From: Dolomedes plantarius
Lineage: Eukaryota > Arthropoda > Arachnida > Araneae > Dolomedidae
Direction of reading: 5' to 3'
DNA length: 64,000 nt
Assembly (NCBI GenBank): GCA_907164885.2
Contig: OU015490.1
Span: forward strand, 212,044,847-212,108,846
Both the position numbers and the translations under genes were made by a program. Each line of letters starts with the position of its first letter. The stretch's first letter is position 1. Shown piece by piece: positions 50,957-62,084 of the stretch. The notes beneath the pieces are model-generated. The model worked only from the letters and a program-made list of their open reading frames with translations. It did not search any database and was not told the origin of the DNA.

Positions 50957-51020
50957 TATAATTTGTATCGTGTTTGAAATCACTTTTATCTGTGTTATTA
51001 GAGATGAAGGCAGTAAAAAA
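50957..51020 (+). repeat. Direct repeat flanking the P-element relic, right copy
   Basis: See the left copy at 48,411-48,474. Confidence 0.8.
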
Positions 51021-51853
51021 AATATCTTTAATATTTTATCCTAAATATATCTATTATGTGCTTTCTTACGTGCACATGCACACATTAGCCAGTTAAGACA
51101 TAACTATGTTTTACTATCCTAAAATTAAGAGTTAGAAACTCATTAAATCTAAACTTTAGTTAAGTGTATGTCTGGAAACTAGTACCTCATCTCGTATATG
51201 GTATGTCAACTGTAATTTTTTCAAAAATTCTGATTAGTACTTTTTTTTCTCCCCATTGATTCTGAACTCTTCAAGTTAAGCATGAGCTTTGGGTTAATGA
51301 AAAAAATCATAGACAGCATCTGTTTTATGTTGTTCTTTAAATTGTTGCATTATGCTTAGAATTTCTTTTATTGCCTTGTCAAATATTTGATTGTACTAAA
51401 TTTTTTAAAATTCCACTGAGCATCTTGTTTAGCTGTTTAAAAAAATGGGGGGAAATGCATTGTAAATTGTCTTTACTTTCTCAAAGTTTCATAATTAAAT
51501 ATGTTGATAAAGTTGTGCCTGAAAAATAACTCAACTGATTCTAAACATCAGTTGGAGTTTTATGGAAAGTTGAAATTGTTTCTTGGAAGTTTTGTGAGGT
51601 AGTAATCTAGTTCATGTATATTAAAGTCTTATTTAAATATTGTGCTAAACATATTCAGCACATTGAAAGTCTGATTACTTCTCAACTTTTAATCACCAGG
51701 CAATTTTTGGTATTAAATTATATGCTCAGTGCATATTCCATTATGAGTAATTTTCACTCAATCTGATTTGAAATTCATGTGAGGAGAAATTTTTCTGATT
51801 ATAATTTAACAGCTTGCCTTGTGTTATTATATATTTATTTTTATTCATTTCAG
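51021..51853. other. AT-rich DNA, candidate intron
   Basis: No supported feature before the splice acceptor at 51,853. Confidence 0.45.
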
Positions 51854-51909
51854 AAAGTCTGTTGGACAGTGTCTAATATTGCTGCTGGTAATACACAAGA
51901 TTCAATGAG
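51854..51909 (+). other. Candidate exon resembling an importin-alpha ARM repeat
   Basis: The 56-bp segment is preceded by TTTATTTTTATTCATTTCAG and followed by GTATTT. In one frame it reads KVCWTVSNIAAGNTQDSM. Importin-alpha ARM repeats carry a K(E)xCWTxSNIxAGN block that contributes the Trp and Asn lining the NLS-binding groove. Both residues are present here. The upstream and downstream candidate exons do not look like importin-alpha in the matching phase, so this is probably a captured or leftover exon rather than part of a working karyopherin gene. A chance match is possible over so short a stretch. Confidence 0.4.
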
Positions 51910-52026
51910 GTATTTAAAAAAGTCATGTATTTAATACCTTTTGGTTAATGTAATGTTACTTTTTAAAAATAGTAATTTACTGCTAAAAAAGTAAATTTAC
52001 TGCTAAAACTTAATTTTATTCTCTAG

Positions 52027-52480
52027 TTGAGTGCAGTGGCATAGATTATTTTACAAAGTGCAATAAATACTTTTAACTTTTCAAACCGAACTTCTAACCA
52101 GAAATTTAAAAAAATTTAATAAAACTTTTAAAATTGAAAATATTTTCATGGATCTAAAGAATCGAACATAACACCTGTATGGTCAACTAAGTCATGGATA
52201 AAAGATGCAGCCCTAAAAGCAAAAGGCCTGGTTTCTGTATACTTTTATAATAATCATGTTACAACAGTATACAGAAACCAGGATTTTTGCTTTTAGAACT
52301 GAATCGTTTATCCATGAATTTGTTGACTATACAGGTTTTCTATTCCATTGTTAAGATCTGTGAAAATACTCTCATTAGCAAAATATTTTTTAAAAAACTT
52401 AAATTTGGGTTAGAAGCTTGGTTCAAAAAGTCTAAGTGTTTTTTCACGCTTTATAATATAATCTATGCCATTTCACTCAA
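52027..52480. mobile_element. Foldback element, 215-bp arms
   Basis: The left arm (52,027-52,242) and right arm (52,267-52,480) are inverted copies around a 24-bp loop. The innermost part is best preserved (CTGGTTTCTGTATAC / GTATACAGAAACCAG), and the ends TTGAGTGCAGTGGCATAGAT / ATCTATGCCATTTCACTCAA match well. There is no coding capacity. A half copy lies at 49,545-49,650, so it is a dispersed family. Confidence 0.9.
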
Positions 52481-52743
52481 CATTGACAGCTAGTCAATAT
52501 TACCCCACCTCATTTTTCAAATTAACCTAGACTAATCAAACAATATATCATAACAATTGTTTAGTAATTACTGAATCTAAATAGTATATTTTGAATAATT
52601 TTTTACTGTGGTTATCCCTAATAACAGCTGCTCGCAAATAAAAATACTTTATACACAGATCTCCACCATAATTTGACAATTTAGTAACAAAAGATATGCT
52701 CTATTAAATACTATGCAGAATTTAGTATCCCAAATTACTTTCA

Positions 52744-53552
52744 ACCACAATTTTTGTAAAACCAATTACTGTGAAAGCTACATCATATAATAAATGTTTA
52801 CTTTATTCATTATTATAGTAATAGATTAGTTAAAGAGTATTCACTCTTTTCACTAAATTTCTGAGTACAGTACGACATTCAATCCTGTCAATTAAATGAT
52901 TAGTTATTACAGATATAAATAAAATAGATTAGAATGCCTTGATAGAGTACAATAATTGAAAGCTGACTGAGAGACTTGTTTAGAATGACAACAAAATTTT
53001 CTCTTCACTATCGAGAATCACTCTCACATTGAAAGTAAAGAAACACAAGAATGAAGATTGAATACTATATAAAATCTTTAATTTCTAAATCTGACCCAGC
53101 ATCTGTATTAATGCTCTGTATGGCATGTTGTAATCAAATTTAGAAGTTTTAAGATTTTGTATGCTAATGTTTTACTTAGCATTCAATCTTTATTCTTGTG
53201 TTTCTCTACTTTCAACAGCATTATTGTCAATAGTGAAGAGGAAATTTTGGTGTCATTCTAGACAAGTCTCTGATTCAGCTTTCAATGTTGAGCTGAATTA
53301 TGCTCAACATTAAAAACTGATTATTGTACTCTTATCAAGGCAATCTACCCTATTTATTTATATATATAATAACAAATTAATCGACATGGTTGGATTTTCT
53401 ACTGTACAGAGAGAAATTTAGTGAAAAGGGGAATACTCTTTACAAATATTTTATAACTATTTTCTATTAGTATATTTATTTAATCAAGTAAATATTTTTT
53501 ACATGATGTAGTTTTCACAGTATGTAATTGGTTTTACAAAAAAAAATGTGGT
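52744..53552. mobile_element. Second foldback element, ~350-415-bp arms
   Basis: ACCACAATTTTTGTAAAACC (52,744 on) pairs with GGTTTTAC..AAATGTGGT (ending 53,552). Matching continues through CTACATCAT, AGAGTATTC, TTCACTAAATTTCT, TGCCTTGATA..GAGTACAATAAT, GAGACTTGT and AAACACAAGAAT to a centre near 53,095-53,137. The right arm has an extra AATGTTGAGC / GCTCAACATT hairpin. Confidence 0.85.
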
Positions 53553-53810
53553 AGGAATTTACTTCTTGGAAGTAGTTATCAATAAAATGACAACAGATTT
53601 AAAACTGCACTCATGTGTTGGGTGCTGTTTTATATCAAGTTTTTTTAAACCCCTGTCTCAGAATTTATATTTCCTAATTGGATTTATTTAATTCTACTTT
53701 ATCAACAATGAATTTTTTCAACTACTTTCAACAATCAACTATTTTTACAACAATAAATTACCCTTTAATGTACAAAACTATGCAAAAAATAATTTTCTTA
53801 TCTGCAGAGC

Positions 53811-54135
53811 ATTTACTAACTCTACATCAAAAAATAATTTAAATAAATTCTTTTGATTCATAAATTATATCTGGGGATGGGAGTCATTTTCCTTTCACAT
53901 AAATTTATGAACTGATTTTCTCTTTCTTTTTTTTCCCTAGATGCTGTAAAGATGGAGCCAGAGGTACAGCAAAAGGATCCTGTTTTGTAGAAAATATAGA
54001 AAAAAATTGTGTAAATGTGCTATGTACTTTCTAAATAAACTATTTTTACTTTAAACCAGCTCTTTTCTGTATTTAAAAACATGTGTGTCTGCATTTATTA
54101 ACTCTACACCAAAAAATAATTTAAATAAATTCTGA
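53811..54135 (+). repeat. 44-bp direct repeat flanking the candidate last exon
   Basis: GCATTTACTAACTCTACATC plus AAAAAATAATTTAAATAAATTCT at 53,811 recurs at about 54,092 with two changes. The repeats bracket the candidate terminal exon and poly(A) signal. Confidence 0.85.
53941..54060 (+). other. Candidate terminal exon with poly(A) signal
   Basis: A strong pyrimidine tract and acceptor (CTCTTTCTTTTTTTTCCCTAG) precedes 53,941. AATAAA lies at 54,034-54,039. Two frames are open: one reads AVKMEPEVQQKDPVL then TAG and contains a sumoylation-like VKME, the other reads CCKDGARGTAKGSCFVENIE and onward to a stop at about 54,030. An in-exon ATG in good context gives a 12-residue peptide only. The exon may belong to a non-coding RNA or the end of an unseen protein. 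Confidence 0.4.
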
Positions 54136-54139
54136 GCAA

Positions 54140-54635
54140 GTTTTCACAAGCTCACAAAGATGGGTTTCATCATACACACTACACATTACTCAGGTTTGAA
54201 AGATAAATATATCAAATTATGTTAATAAATTTTATACTGGGGAAGTACAAATTTTTTGGGTTGATTATTAAAGTAGTACTGTTTTACATACTATAATCTC
54301 ATTCTAAATTAAAAAAAAAAACAAACTGGAACCTTAGATCGAATGGAAAGATGATTTAGCTTTAATGGTTGGTATTAATGTTATCTTAAATTTCAAATTT
54401 GGGTAAATGTATCTTAATACGAAATGAGGTTTTGTTCTAACAAGTAAACTAATGATTCATATGCAAATTTTTAGGTAATAACAAAGATCAGTATTTGGCA
54501 ATACCTAAAAATACATAAGGCAAAACTGAATACTAGAAATATGAAGGCAAAAAATAATAATAAAAAAAGTGAAAGGGTTGATATCAGAGGTTAATCGTCA
54601 ATGAAATAAATAAGCATATAAACGAAAGGGTCCTA
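54140..54635. other. AT-rich DNA, nothing recognised
   Basis: No supported feature. Confidence 0.55.
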
Positions 54636-54639
54636 CGAA

Positions 54640-55022
54640 AACTTTGAAAACTGCCGGCGGTCCGATTCTGGTAGAATGCTGGCATGATACCCGGACCTAC
54701 GGCACATTGCTGTTTACGAGATGGGTAGATGACGGTATGTCGACACCAATTATTGCTCCCGTAACCGGCCCGTCAACCTCCGGTTACGCTCCGGCTATCT
54801 GTCCGCATCGATGGCTTAATCGCGACTGCCTAACGGTCGCAGTCGGATGAACGATGGCTCGATTCCTACCGGAAGCGGCCCAGAAGTCGACGGGGTAGTC
54901 GCGGGCGAGAGGACACAGCCGTGACGGAAACGATACTGACCTAATGCGCCGGCCCGGCAGTGGTGAAATCGGCTGGCCGGAACCTTCCGACCCCGGCCCG
55001 AGACTTTGTGTTTGTTGGGTAT
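54640..55022 (+). mobile_element. GC-rich, tRNA-like retroposon block with TA tail
   Basis: About 380 bp rich in CpG within AT-rich DNA. It contains TGGCTTAATCG (box-A-like, near 54,810) and GGCTCGATTCC (box-B-like, near 54,853) with a GCGAC / GTCGC stem between, as in tRNA-derived SINEs. It ends TGTGTTTGTTGGGTAT and runs into TATATA, like the block at 42,597. The Tc1-like element begins within that TA tail at 55,028. Confidence 0.55.
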
Positions 55023-55027
55023 ATATA

Positions 55028-56297
55028 CAGATGGTTCTCAAAATGATGGAAACACCTATCAATATTAGTGGTGTTTATGAATGTGCTTCGTATTTCTAAA
55101 AAAACAAGTCTGGACACCGGAATTTTTTATATCATATAGTGTACGTATTATTCTACTGTCAGGTAGAAGTAATGAAGCAAGGGCAACCGTGCTTTGGGGG
55201 GAACAGCGTAAAATGCCAAACCTTGGCGAAAATTGCAAATTCTTGAAGCGCGTTTAAATTGGAGTAAGTGTTACTGCAAACCGCCAAGCTAATTGTGTGT
55301 TTTTAGAGATATGGTATGGAAAGTCCCTGATAGTGTACAGAGTGCACGGAAAAACACCCTTTACCAAACAGAATAGGGGACGAGAGGGGGAGCTGAGTGA
55401 AAGAGACGGACGAGGTAATGAATCGGATTGTGACATGAGGAAAGAGAACAACTGGAACCAAAATGACCGAAGAGCTCAATCTGCATCTGCATGTGTCCGA
55501 TATCAACCATTAGAGGTAGAAGGGACTTAAAAAAACATTTACTGGAAGCGTAGCTATTCCCAAGCCATTTGTAATAGATGCCAATACAAAATATCGTCCA
55601 CAATGGTGCCACGGGCGCAAATCCTGGTCGAGTTACTTGTCGAAAAACGGCATTTGTTCCGACGAATCATTGTTCAAATTATTCCTCGCAACAGGCCATG
55701 CGTATGTCCGGAGAACACCTGCACAAGCGTAATATTCTGGCTGTATCATCTCAACTGTCAATCATGGAGGTAGATCTATCAGAGTTTAGGATGGCATTTC
55801 AAGGTTTCTTCAGTCCCGATTGTAACCCTAAAAGGGAGATTGAATGGGAAGCACTATGCCAAAATTTTAGCTTAACAGGTCCGTTCTGTTGTGCAAACTT
55901 TGTTTCTTGCATGAGATGGAGTTCTCCAGGATGATAATCCCCATATACATACAACTAAATCTCTGAAGTATTGGTTTGAAGAGCATGAAAAGAAGTCAAA
56001 TATCTTATCTTGCCCTGTACAATCTCCCGACAATATATCATCCAACCACTGTGATTTGTAGTAAGCGGATAGAGCTAGGTATCGATTGCCACCATAGCAT
56101 CTCTACAGGAACTTTCAACGATTTTTCACTGAAAATAGTATAGAAGAAAAAAGGATATTCTTAACCACTAGTCATGACTTGTTGAATCCAGTCCAAGGTG
56201 AATCAGGTAGTAGTACATGACAAAGGTGATCCTGCGCTATATAAATAATGTTTTCCTGGTGTTTTCTTAGTGATTCCATTATTTTGATAACTACCTC
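55028..56297 (+). mobile_element. Tc1-like element, decayed
   Basis: The left end CAGATGGTTCTCAAAATGAT then GGAAACACC pairs with GATTCCATTATTTTGATAAC then TACCTC at the right (56,271-56,297). TA occurs on both sides. The length is 1,270 bp. Confidence 0.82.
55290..56065 (+). pseudogene. Tc1-type transposase relic
   Basis: The recognisable part is the catalytic half: LQDDNPHIHTTKSLKYWFEE and ILSCPVQSPDNISSNHCDL (55,925-56,060). This matches the QDDNAPxH and QSPDLNxIE..W blocks of Tc1 transposases, with the catalytic Glu region eroded. Upstream frames are shifted, but YQPLEVEG, VPRAQILVELL and similar remnants follow the expected order. Multiple stops are present. Confidence 0.72.
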
Positions 56298-56298
56298 T

Positions 56299-56950
<652 letters not shown>

Positions 56951-56954
56951 CATG

Positions 56955-57657
56955 CTTCACACATAAAAAGTGACATAATATGTTTCCTAGAATTTACATG
57001 CACTTTTGAACTTAATTTGTTTTTATTCATCAGTTTTCTTATTGAATACTTCTTTTCATATTTGCTTAAATAATCGGTAGTAACTTAATGTAGTTTTTCG
57101 CCATCTGGGATTATGTGAAATTGCATTAAATTTGTTTCTTTTCTGTCTGCCCTTGATAAGAATGTATCGTAGTACTCTATAATGTACATGAAAAGGATGT
57201 ATCATATTACTATGCACTGTTCTTAATAAAGATGTATTATATTACTATATACTGAACTTGATAAGGAATACATCATATTACTATACAATGTATTAGATAA
57301 AGATTATCATATTATTACCTACAGCACTGGAAGTGTCACATTGCTATATGCGCAATATTACTGCTATATTACATATATAATGGACTATTATAAAGTAATT
57401 ATAACATAACATGTGCGCATAAAAAGTGGCATAGTATGTTTCCCAGAATTTACATGCACGATTGAACTTAAATTAATTTGATTCATCAGTTTTTCTGATT
57501 ATTTTTTCTTTTCATAGTATTTAAATGAATGTGTTGTAACTTAAGACTTACAATGTACTTAAGATGTAAAAGTATATAATTTAAGGAATTTTTTTTGCCT
57601 GTAATTTTGTGAAAATTATTCAACGAGTTTTTTGTCTGTTCTTGATAAGGATGCATC
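56955..57657 (+). repeat. ~230-bp direct duplication separated by short tandem units
   Basis: 56,960-57,185 and 57,418-57,657 share CATAAAAAGTG.CATA.TATG, AGAATTTACATGCAC, TTCATCAGTTTT and CTTGATAAG.ATG. Between them, about four degenerate ~50-bp units with ATCATATTACTATA lie at 57,150-57,320. Confidence 0.82.
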
Positions 57658-58340
57658 TAGTAGTTGCAAAACCGGATTAAAAATTAACATCCGGGTTTCA
57701 GTTCGGAATATTTTCTATAGCCGTTACCCGGGTTTGTACTCGTGTTTAAAGAGTCATAAACCACTAAGCATTTGCCCTCAATGTTAATGAAAAAATATTT
57801 ATTTATATCTAAAGTGTTTTCGCTTATTGTGTAAAAAATAGATCTCTTTTTATTTAATTTAATTTAGTTAATTTAATAAAAAGGGTTATAAAAACCCGAA
57901 TTACCTGGATCGTCGTTTTTAATGTAAAGATTCTACGTTTTTATTTCAATTTAACTAGTAAAGAAATCCGCGGAAGATTAGACTGCATAATTGTTTAATA
58001 ATATAAAATATAATAATTTGTTGCACTTATTAATAATTATTATATGCACTTATTATAAATTATTATAAAGACCAAAATCTTCTGACGTCTGGACGGGATT
58101 CATTTTGAGATAGTTGAGAAGGACGTAGTTGTTAATACAGTGGATACGGTTTAGACAAATGATTCCAAAGTCTAGATAATAGTACTAAATTGGGATGCAT
58201 AGTAAGACTGTTTATAACAATTAAAAAAAGTTTCCTTTTAAACCTAAGATTTTCTCCTTTCTACTACCCATTCTACAACCGCTGGACCGGGTTTTCGGTG
58301 TCAAATAATTTCAACCGGCTACCCGTTTCTTCAACTCCTA
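57658..58340. mobile_element. hAT-type MITE with 8-bp target duplication
   Basis: Ends TAGTAGTTGCAAAACCGG and, complemented, TAGGAGTTGAAGAAACGGG are inverted. They are flanked by GATGCATC (57,650-57,657) and GATGAATC (58,341-58,348), an 8-bp duplication with one change, as expected for hAT. Subterminal CCGGGTTT and AACCCGG motifs occur near both ends. No transposase is present in 683 bp. Confidence 0.83.
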
Positions 58341-58348
58341 GATGAATC

Positions 58349-59282
58349 ATACAATACTCGCTAATGTATTCAAATAAAATTGACTTTCGAAAAGTAATTA
58401 TAAACAATAAAACCAAATTAAAATCGGTATTCCGTGATCCCATTAAATTTCCCGCCGGAAAATAATTGTAAATCTCATGATGTAATTTCCAAGTTGCAAT
58501 TCTCAAATCCCAATCAGCATATCATTAAATATTATTCTGACAAACTGAGAATCTGACAAACATTTCAGAAAGCACTTCACAAAATACGGAATTAGGAGCA
58601 GAGACTTAAAAAGAAAATCTTCTGAAGCTGATTACGATTTTCTAAGAATATCGATTGAAAATTTAAGAAATGAAAATCTTATTGTAATCCGTTTACTACA
58701 TAAAAGTTTGTATTCCATTAATACCGACTTTTTGTTGGCTTTTGAGAGTAGATTTCTTTGTGTAGTGTTTTCGTCATAGCCAAGTAATGAAAATATTCAT
58801 TGGAGAAATTGTAGAGATTAGCTTTGATTGAGGCTACAGTTATTGTGCTTTAAGTTCACTGTTTAAATTTTTAGAAACATATAGATGTAGGTAAAACGTA
58901 TTCTATGCAGTATAACTTTGAATCCGAAGGAGAAACAGCCAAATTTTTTATTGATAAAGTTTAACGAATAGGTACTAGCAGTACTAGAATTTACTACTAC
59001 AATTCGCACAAGTTTTCTCAAGCACAATTGCGTCTCAGCAGAAAGCGTACTGCATGTATACCTATAATGAATTACAAACTATATTTATTCAAGTTCCCTG
59101 CTAGATAACACAGAAAAGTTAGGCTATTAAATTTTTACTAAATCTTCTATAATATTAGGATAATATCAATAGAGAAAAAATGATAAAAACATTTCTTTGC
59201 TAGTTAGTTCTGTAGGGGAGTGAATGTACATTGCTACCAGAAATTTTAAATGGAAAAATCCATCTTACAGCTGGAGAACATC
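58349..59282. other. No recognised gene
   Basis: No supported feature. Confidence 0.5.
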
Positions 59283-60470
59283 TTGATCATTCGTTTTTTT
59301 TCCTAAGTTTTGTGTTTTATCAATGGAGGATAAAAAGTCAAGGCTGTTGGAACATTTGTGGGTATAAATAACAAATTTCTAGGAGGAATAAATTATATGA
59401 ATGTACTTTTCATCTCATCATTCACTTTTTCTAAGTTTTGTGTTACACCAACGGAAGAGAAAATGCCAATTTTATTGAACATTTGAAGCTATAATTAACA
59501 AATATGTAGGAGGAATAATTACGTGAATTGTACTTTTCAACTTAATCATTTGGTTTATTCAGTTTGTGTTAAAGGCAATGGAAGAGGAAAAAACAATTTT
59601 ATTAGAGTATTTGTAGCTATAAAATAACAAATATCTAGGAGGAATAAATAATGCGAATGTAATTTTCGTCTTAATCATCTTAATCATCCCCTCTTTTTAA
59701 AGTTTTGTGTTGCATCAATGGAAGATAAAGAATCAATGTTATTGGAACATTTATGGCTATAAATAACAAATTTCTAGGAGTAATGAAAAACGTGAATGTA
59801 CTTTTCATCTTAATAATCTTCATTATTCATTTTTTTCTAACTTTTGTGTTACACCTACGGAACAGAAAATGTCAATGTTATTGAAACATTTGTAGCTATA
59901 AATAACAAATATGCAGGAGGAATAAATTACGTGATTGTACTTTTCAAATTAATCATTTGCTTTATTCCAATTTTTAGTTATATCAATGAAAGAGAAAAAA
60001 AAATTTATTGGATCATTTGTAGCTATAAATAACAAATATATAGGAGGAATAAATAATGTGAATGTAATTTTCATCCTAATCATCTTAATCTTCCACTCTT
60101 TTTAAAGTTTTGTGTTTGCATCAATGGAAGATGAAAATCATGTTATTGGAACATTTGCGGGCTATAAATAACACATTTCTAGGAGGAATAAATGAAATAT
60201 AAATAACACATTTCTGGAGAAAGTTTCATCTTAATAACTTCGTTATTCGCTTTTTTCTATGTTTTTTGTTACCACCAAGAGTAGAGCAATAATTAACTAA
60301 TATGTAGGAGTAATACATTATGAGATTGTACTTTTACCTTAATCATTCGTTTTTTTTAAGTTTTGTGTTACATCAGTGGATGAAAAAAAATTAGTGTTAT
60401 TGGAACATCTGTTTATATAAATAACAAATATCTAGAGAAATAACGACGTGAATGTAATTTTACGTTTCAC
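59283..60470 (+). repeat. Satellite-like array, ~135-bp unit with trimeric higher-order period
   Basis: About nine units share AAGTTTTGTGTTACATCAAT, GGAAGA, TTATTGGAACATTTGTAGCT, ATAAATAACAAAT and AGGAGGAATAAAT. Units fall into three types by their junction sequence. Type B (TTAATCATTTG.TTTATTC) recurs at 59,528 and 59,942. Type C (ATCATCTTAATC then CTCTTTTTAAAG) recurs at 59,668 and 60,071. This gives a trimeric period of about 405-415 bp. Confidence 0.9.
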
Positions 60471-61065
60471 TATTTCCATGTTTCATTGTCGAGTAAAATT
60501 TTAGTACGATTGAATACATTTAAATATATTTCATTTGATATGTGATTAAAAAATTTGTGTTACATTTAAGAAACCTTTGTCAAACCTCAATTTATGTATC
60601 CAAATATGAAAAAATAGCACAGATCAATTATACGATTGAAAATATTATGTTTAAAGTGCTTTTTCCTCATTAGATCATTTTCATTTATGTACTTTGTACG
60701 AACTATTGCAATTAAAATCTTAAGTACATCAATTATCATTCTAGTATAAAAATCCGAAAAACTAAGTGACGCAGAGTAAAAAATTAAACATCACCTTCTT
60801 CGATATTTAATCATACCGTTCCTAATGATATCATCCCTAATTATGGTACTCCATTGCTGAACTAAAACTAATAGATACATACATTAAATGTTTAAGGACT
60901 AAATTTAAAAATTTTATTACAATTTTTGCTTTATACAATGAATATTCTTGTTTAGGATACCTTATAAAATGACTAGAAGGGTATGCATGAGGAAATGCAA
61001 CAAATATAGGTTACGAAAACTGTGCACCAGTGTATACGAAATGTGAAAGAAAGTTACTGAAAGAA
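60471..61065. other. AT-rich DNA, nothing recognised
   Basis: No supported feature. Confidence 0.55.
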
Positions 61066-61096
61066 AGACACTTGCTTTATATATATATATATATTA

Positions 61097-61200
61097 AAGG
61101 CCTTATATGAATAGTGGTTCAACTCCATTCTTGTTCATTTTGAGATACAAAGCCTTAAAGTCTAATGACTGCTGAAAAATGACTGTTTGAAATCTGATTA
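61097..61200 (+). mobile_element. MITE family A, half copy
   Basis: AAGGCCTTATATGAATAGTG and the interior through CTGCTGAAAAATGACTG. The right half is missing. Confidence 0.88.
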
Positions 61201-61362
61201 TGAAATTAGAAATTATTCATATTATAAAATGTCAATAACTCTATCTTCATAAGAACGATAAGTGTGAGTTCGTAGTTGGAAATAAAGAAAAATATTTTTC
61301 TGAATAACGCGCAGGTTTCAGAGTATTATGTATATTTAAAATTTATGCAGGGTTTTATATAT

Positions 61363-61606
61363 GAAGGTCTTATTTGAATAGTGGTCAAACTCCATGTTTA
61401 AAAAAAATAGAGTTAGTCTCACTTCATGCTTATACAAGTCATTTCTATCTTATTTTTAAACTGGTACACATCCAACTTATTTCTCCTGCCAACAGAGGGT
61501 ATTACGTATCAGATTTCAACAGTCATTTTTCAGCAGTCATTAGACTTTAAGGCTCTGTATCTCAAAATGAACAAGAATGGAGTTGAACCAGTATTCATAT
61601 AAGGCC

Positions 61607-61609
<3 letters not shown>
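61363..61609 (-). mobile_element. MITE family A, copy 3
   Basis: A complete 247-bp copy in reverse orientation relative to the copies at 1,720 and 13,233. Ends are GAAGGTCTTATTTGAATAGTG and CATATAAGGCCTTC. Confidence 0.92.

Positions 61610-61680
<71 letters not shown>
61610..61680. repeat. (TA)n microsatellite
   Basis: It mirrors the shorter TA run at 61,078-61,095. Confidence 0.95.
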
Positions 61681-61683
<3 letters not shown>

Positions 61684-61690
61684 AGTGTCT

Positions 61691-62084
61691 CATTTGGTAC
61701 TGAGATAATGTCATCTTTAAGGACTGGTCTTACTCTCTCTATGCATGGACTCAGTGGTGTTTCTTTTCCATTCAAATTTTTTTTAAGGCTTATGCTTACT
61801 TTTGATTTTATGCATAAGCTCATCACACAACCTGTGTCTTTTACCTTAAAGAAACCATATTGTGTATAGCGATTTTTTTTCGAAAACTTTTGATAATTGT
61901 ATTTCTCTTTCAATGACTGTTGTTTTCATCAGCTAATTTCGCATAGAGTTCATACTTATTTTCTAATATTAAGGTTAGGATGTAGATATTTTTTTTGTTG
62001 CCACGATGATTTCGTAAGTTGTAACTTTTGCAAGGGAAAGAGTTACAACTGACGAAACCATAAATTATGTGGTACAATTTTTAA
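61691..62084. other. No recognised gene
   Basis: No supported feature. Confidence 0.5.

Larger units (their letters stand above)
61066..61690. repeat. Large palindrome carrying MITE family A and its flank
   Basis: AGACACTTGCTTTATATA (61,066 on) and its complement ending AAAGCAAGTGTCT (61,690) are the outer ends. Inside each lies a TA run, then the family A terminus and about 100 bp of MITE interior, in opposite orientation. Thus unique flank, microsatellite and MITE are all mirrored around a spacer at about 61,200-61,500. Confidence 0.9.

Noticed and set aside
51854..51909. A working importin-alpha gene
   Set aside because: Only one short exon-like segment fits. The neighbouring exons are unrelated and the reading phase does not carry an upstream ATG.
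55297..55530. Charged protein with many Glu, Arg and Gly residues
   Set aside because: It lies within the decayed Tc1 element between recognisable parts and is a shifted frame of that element.
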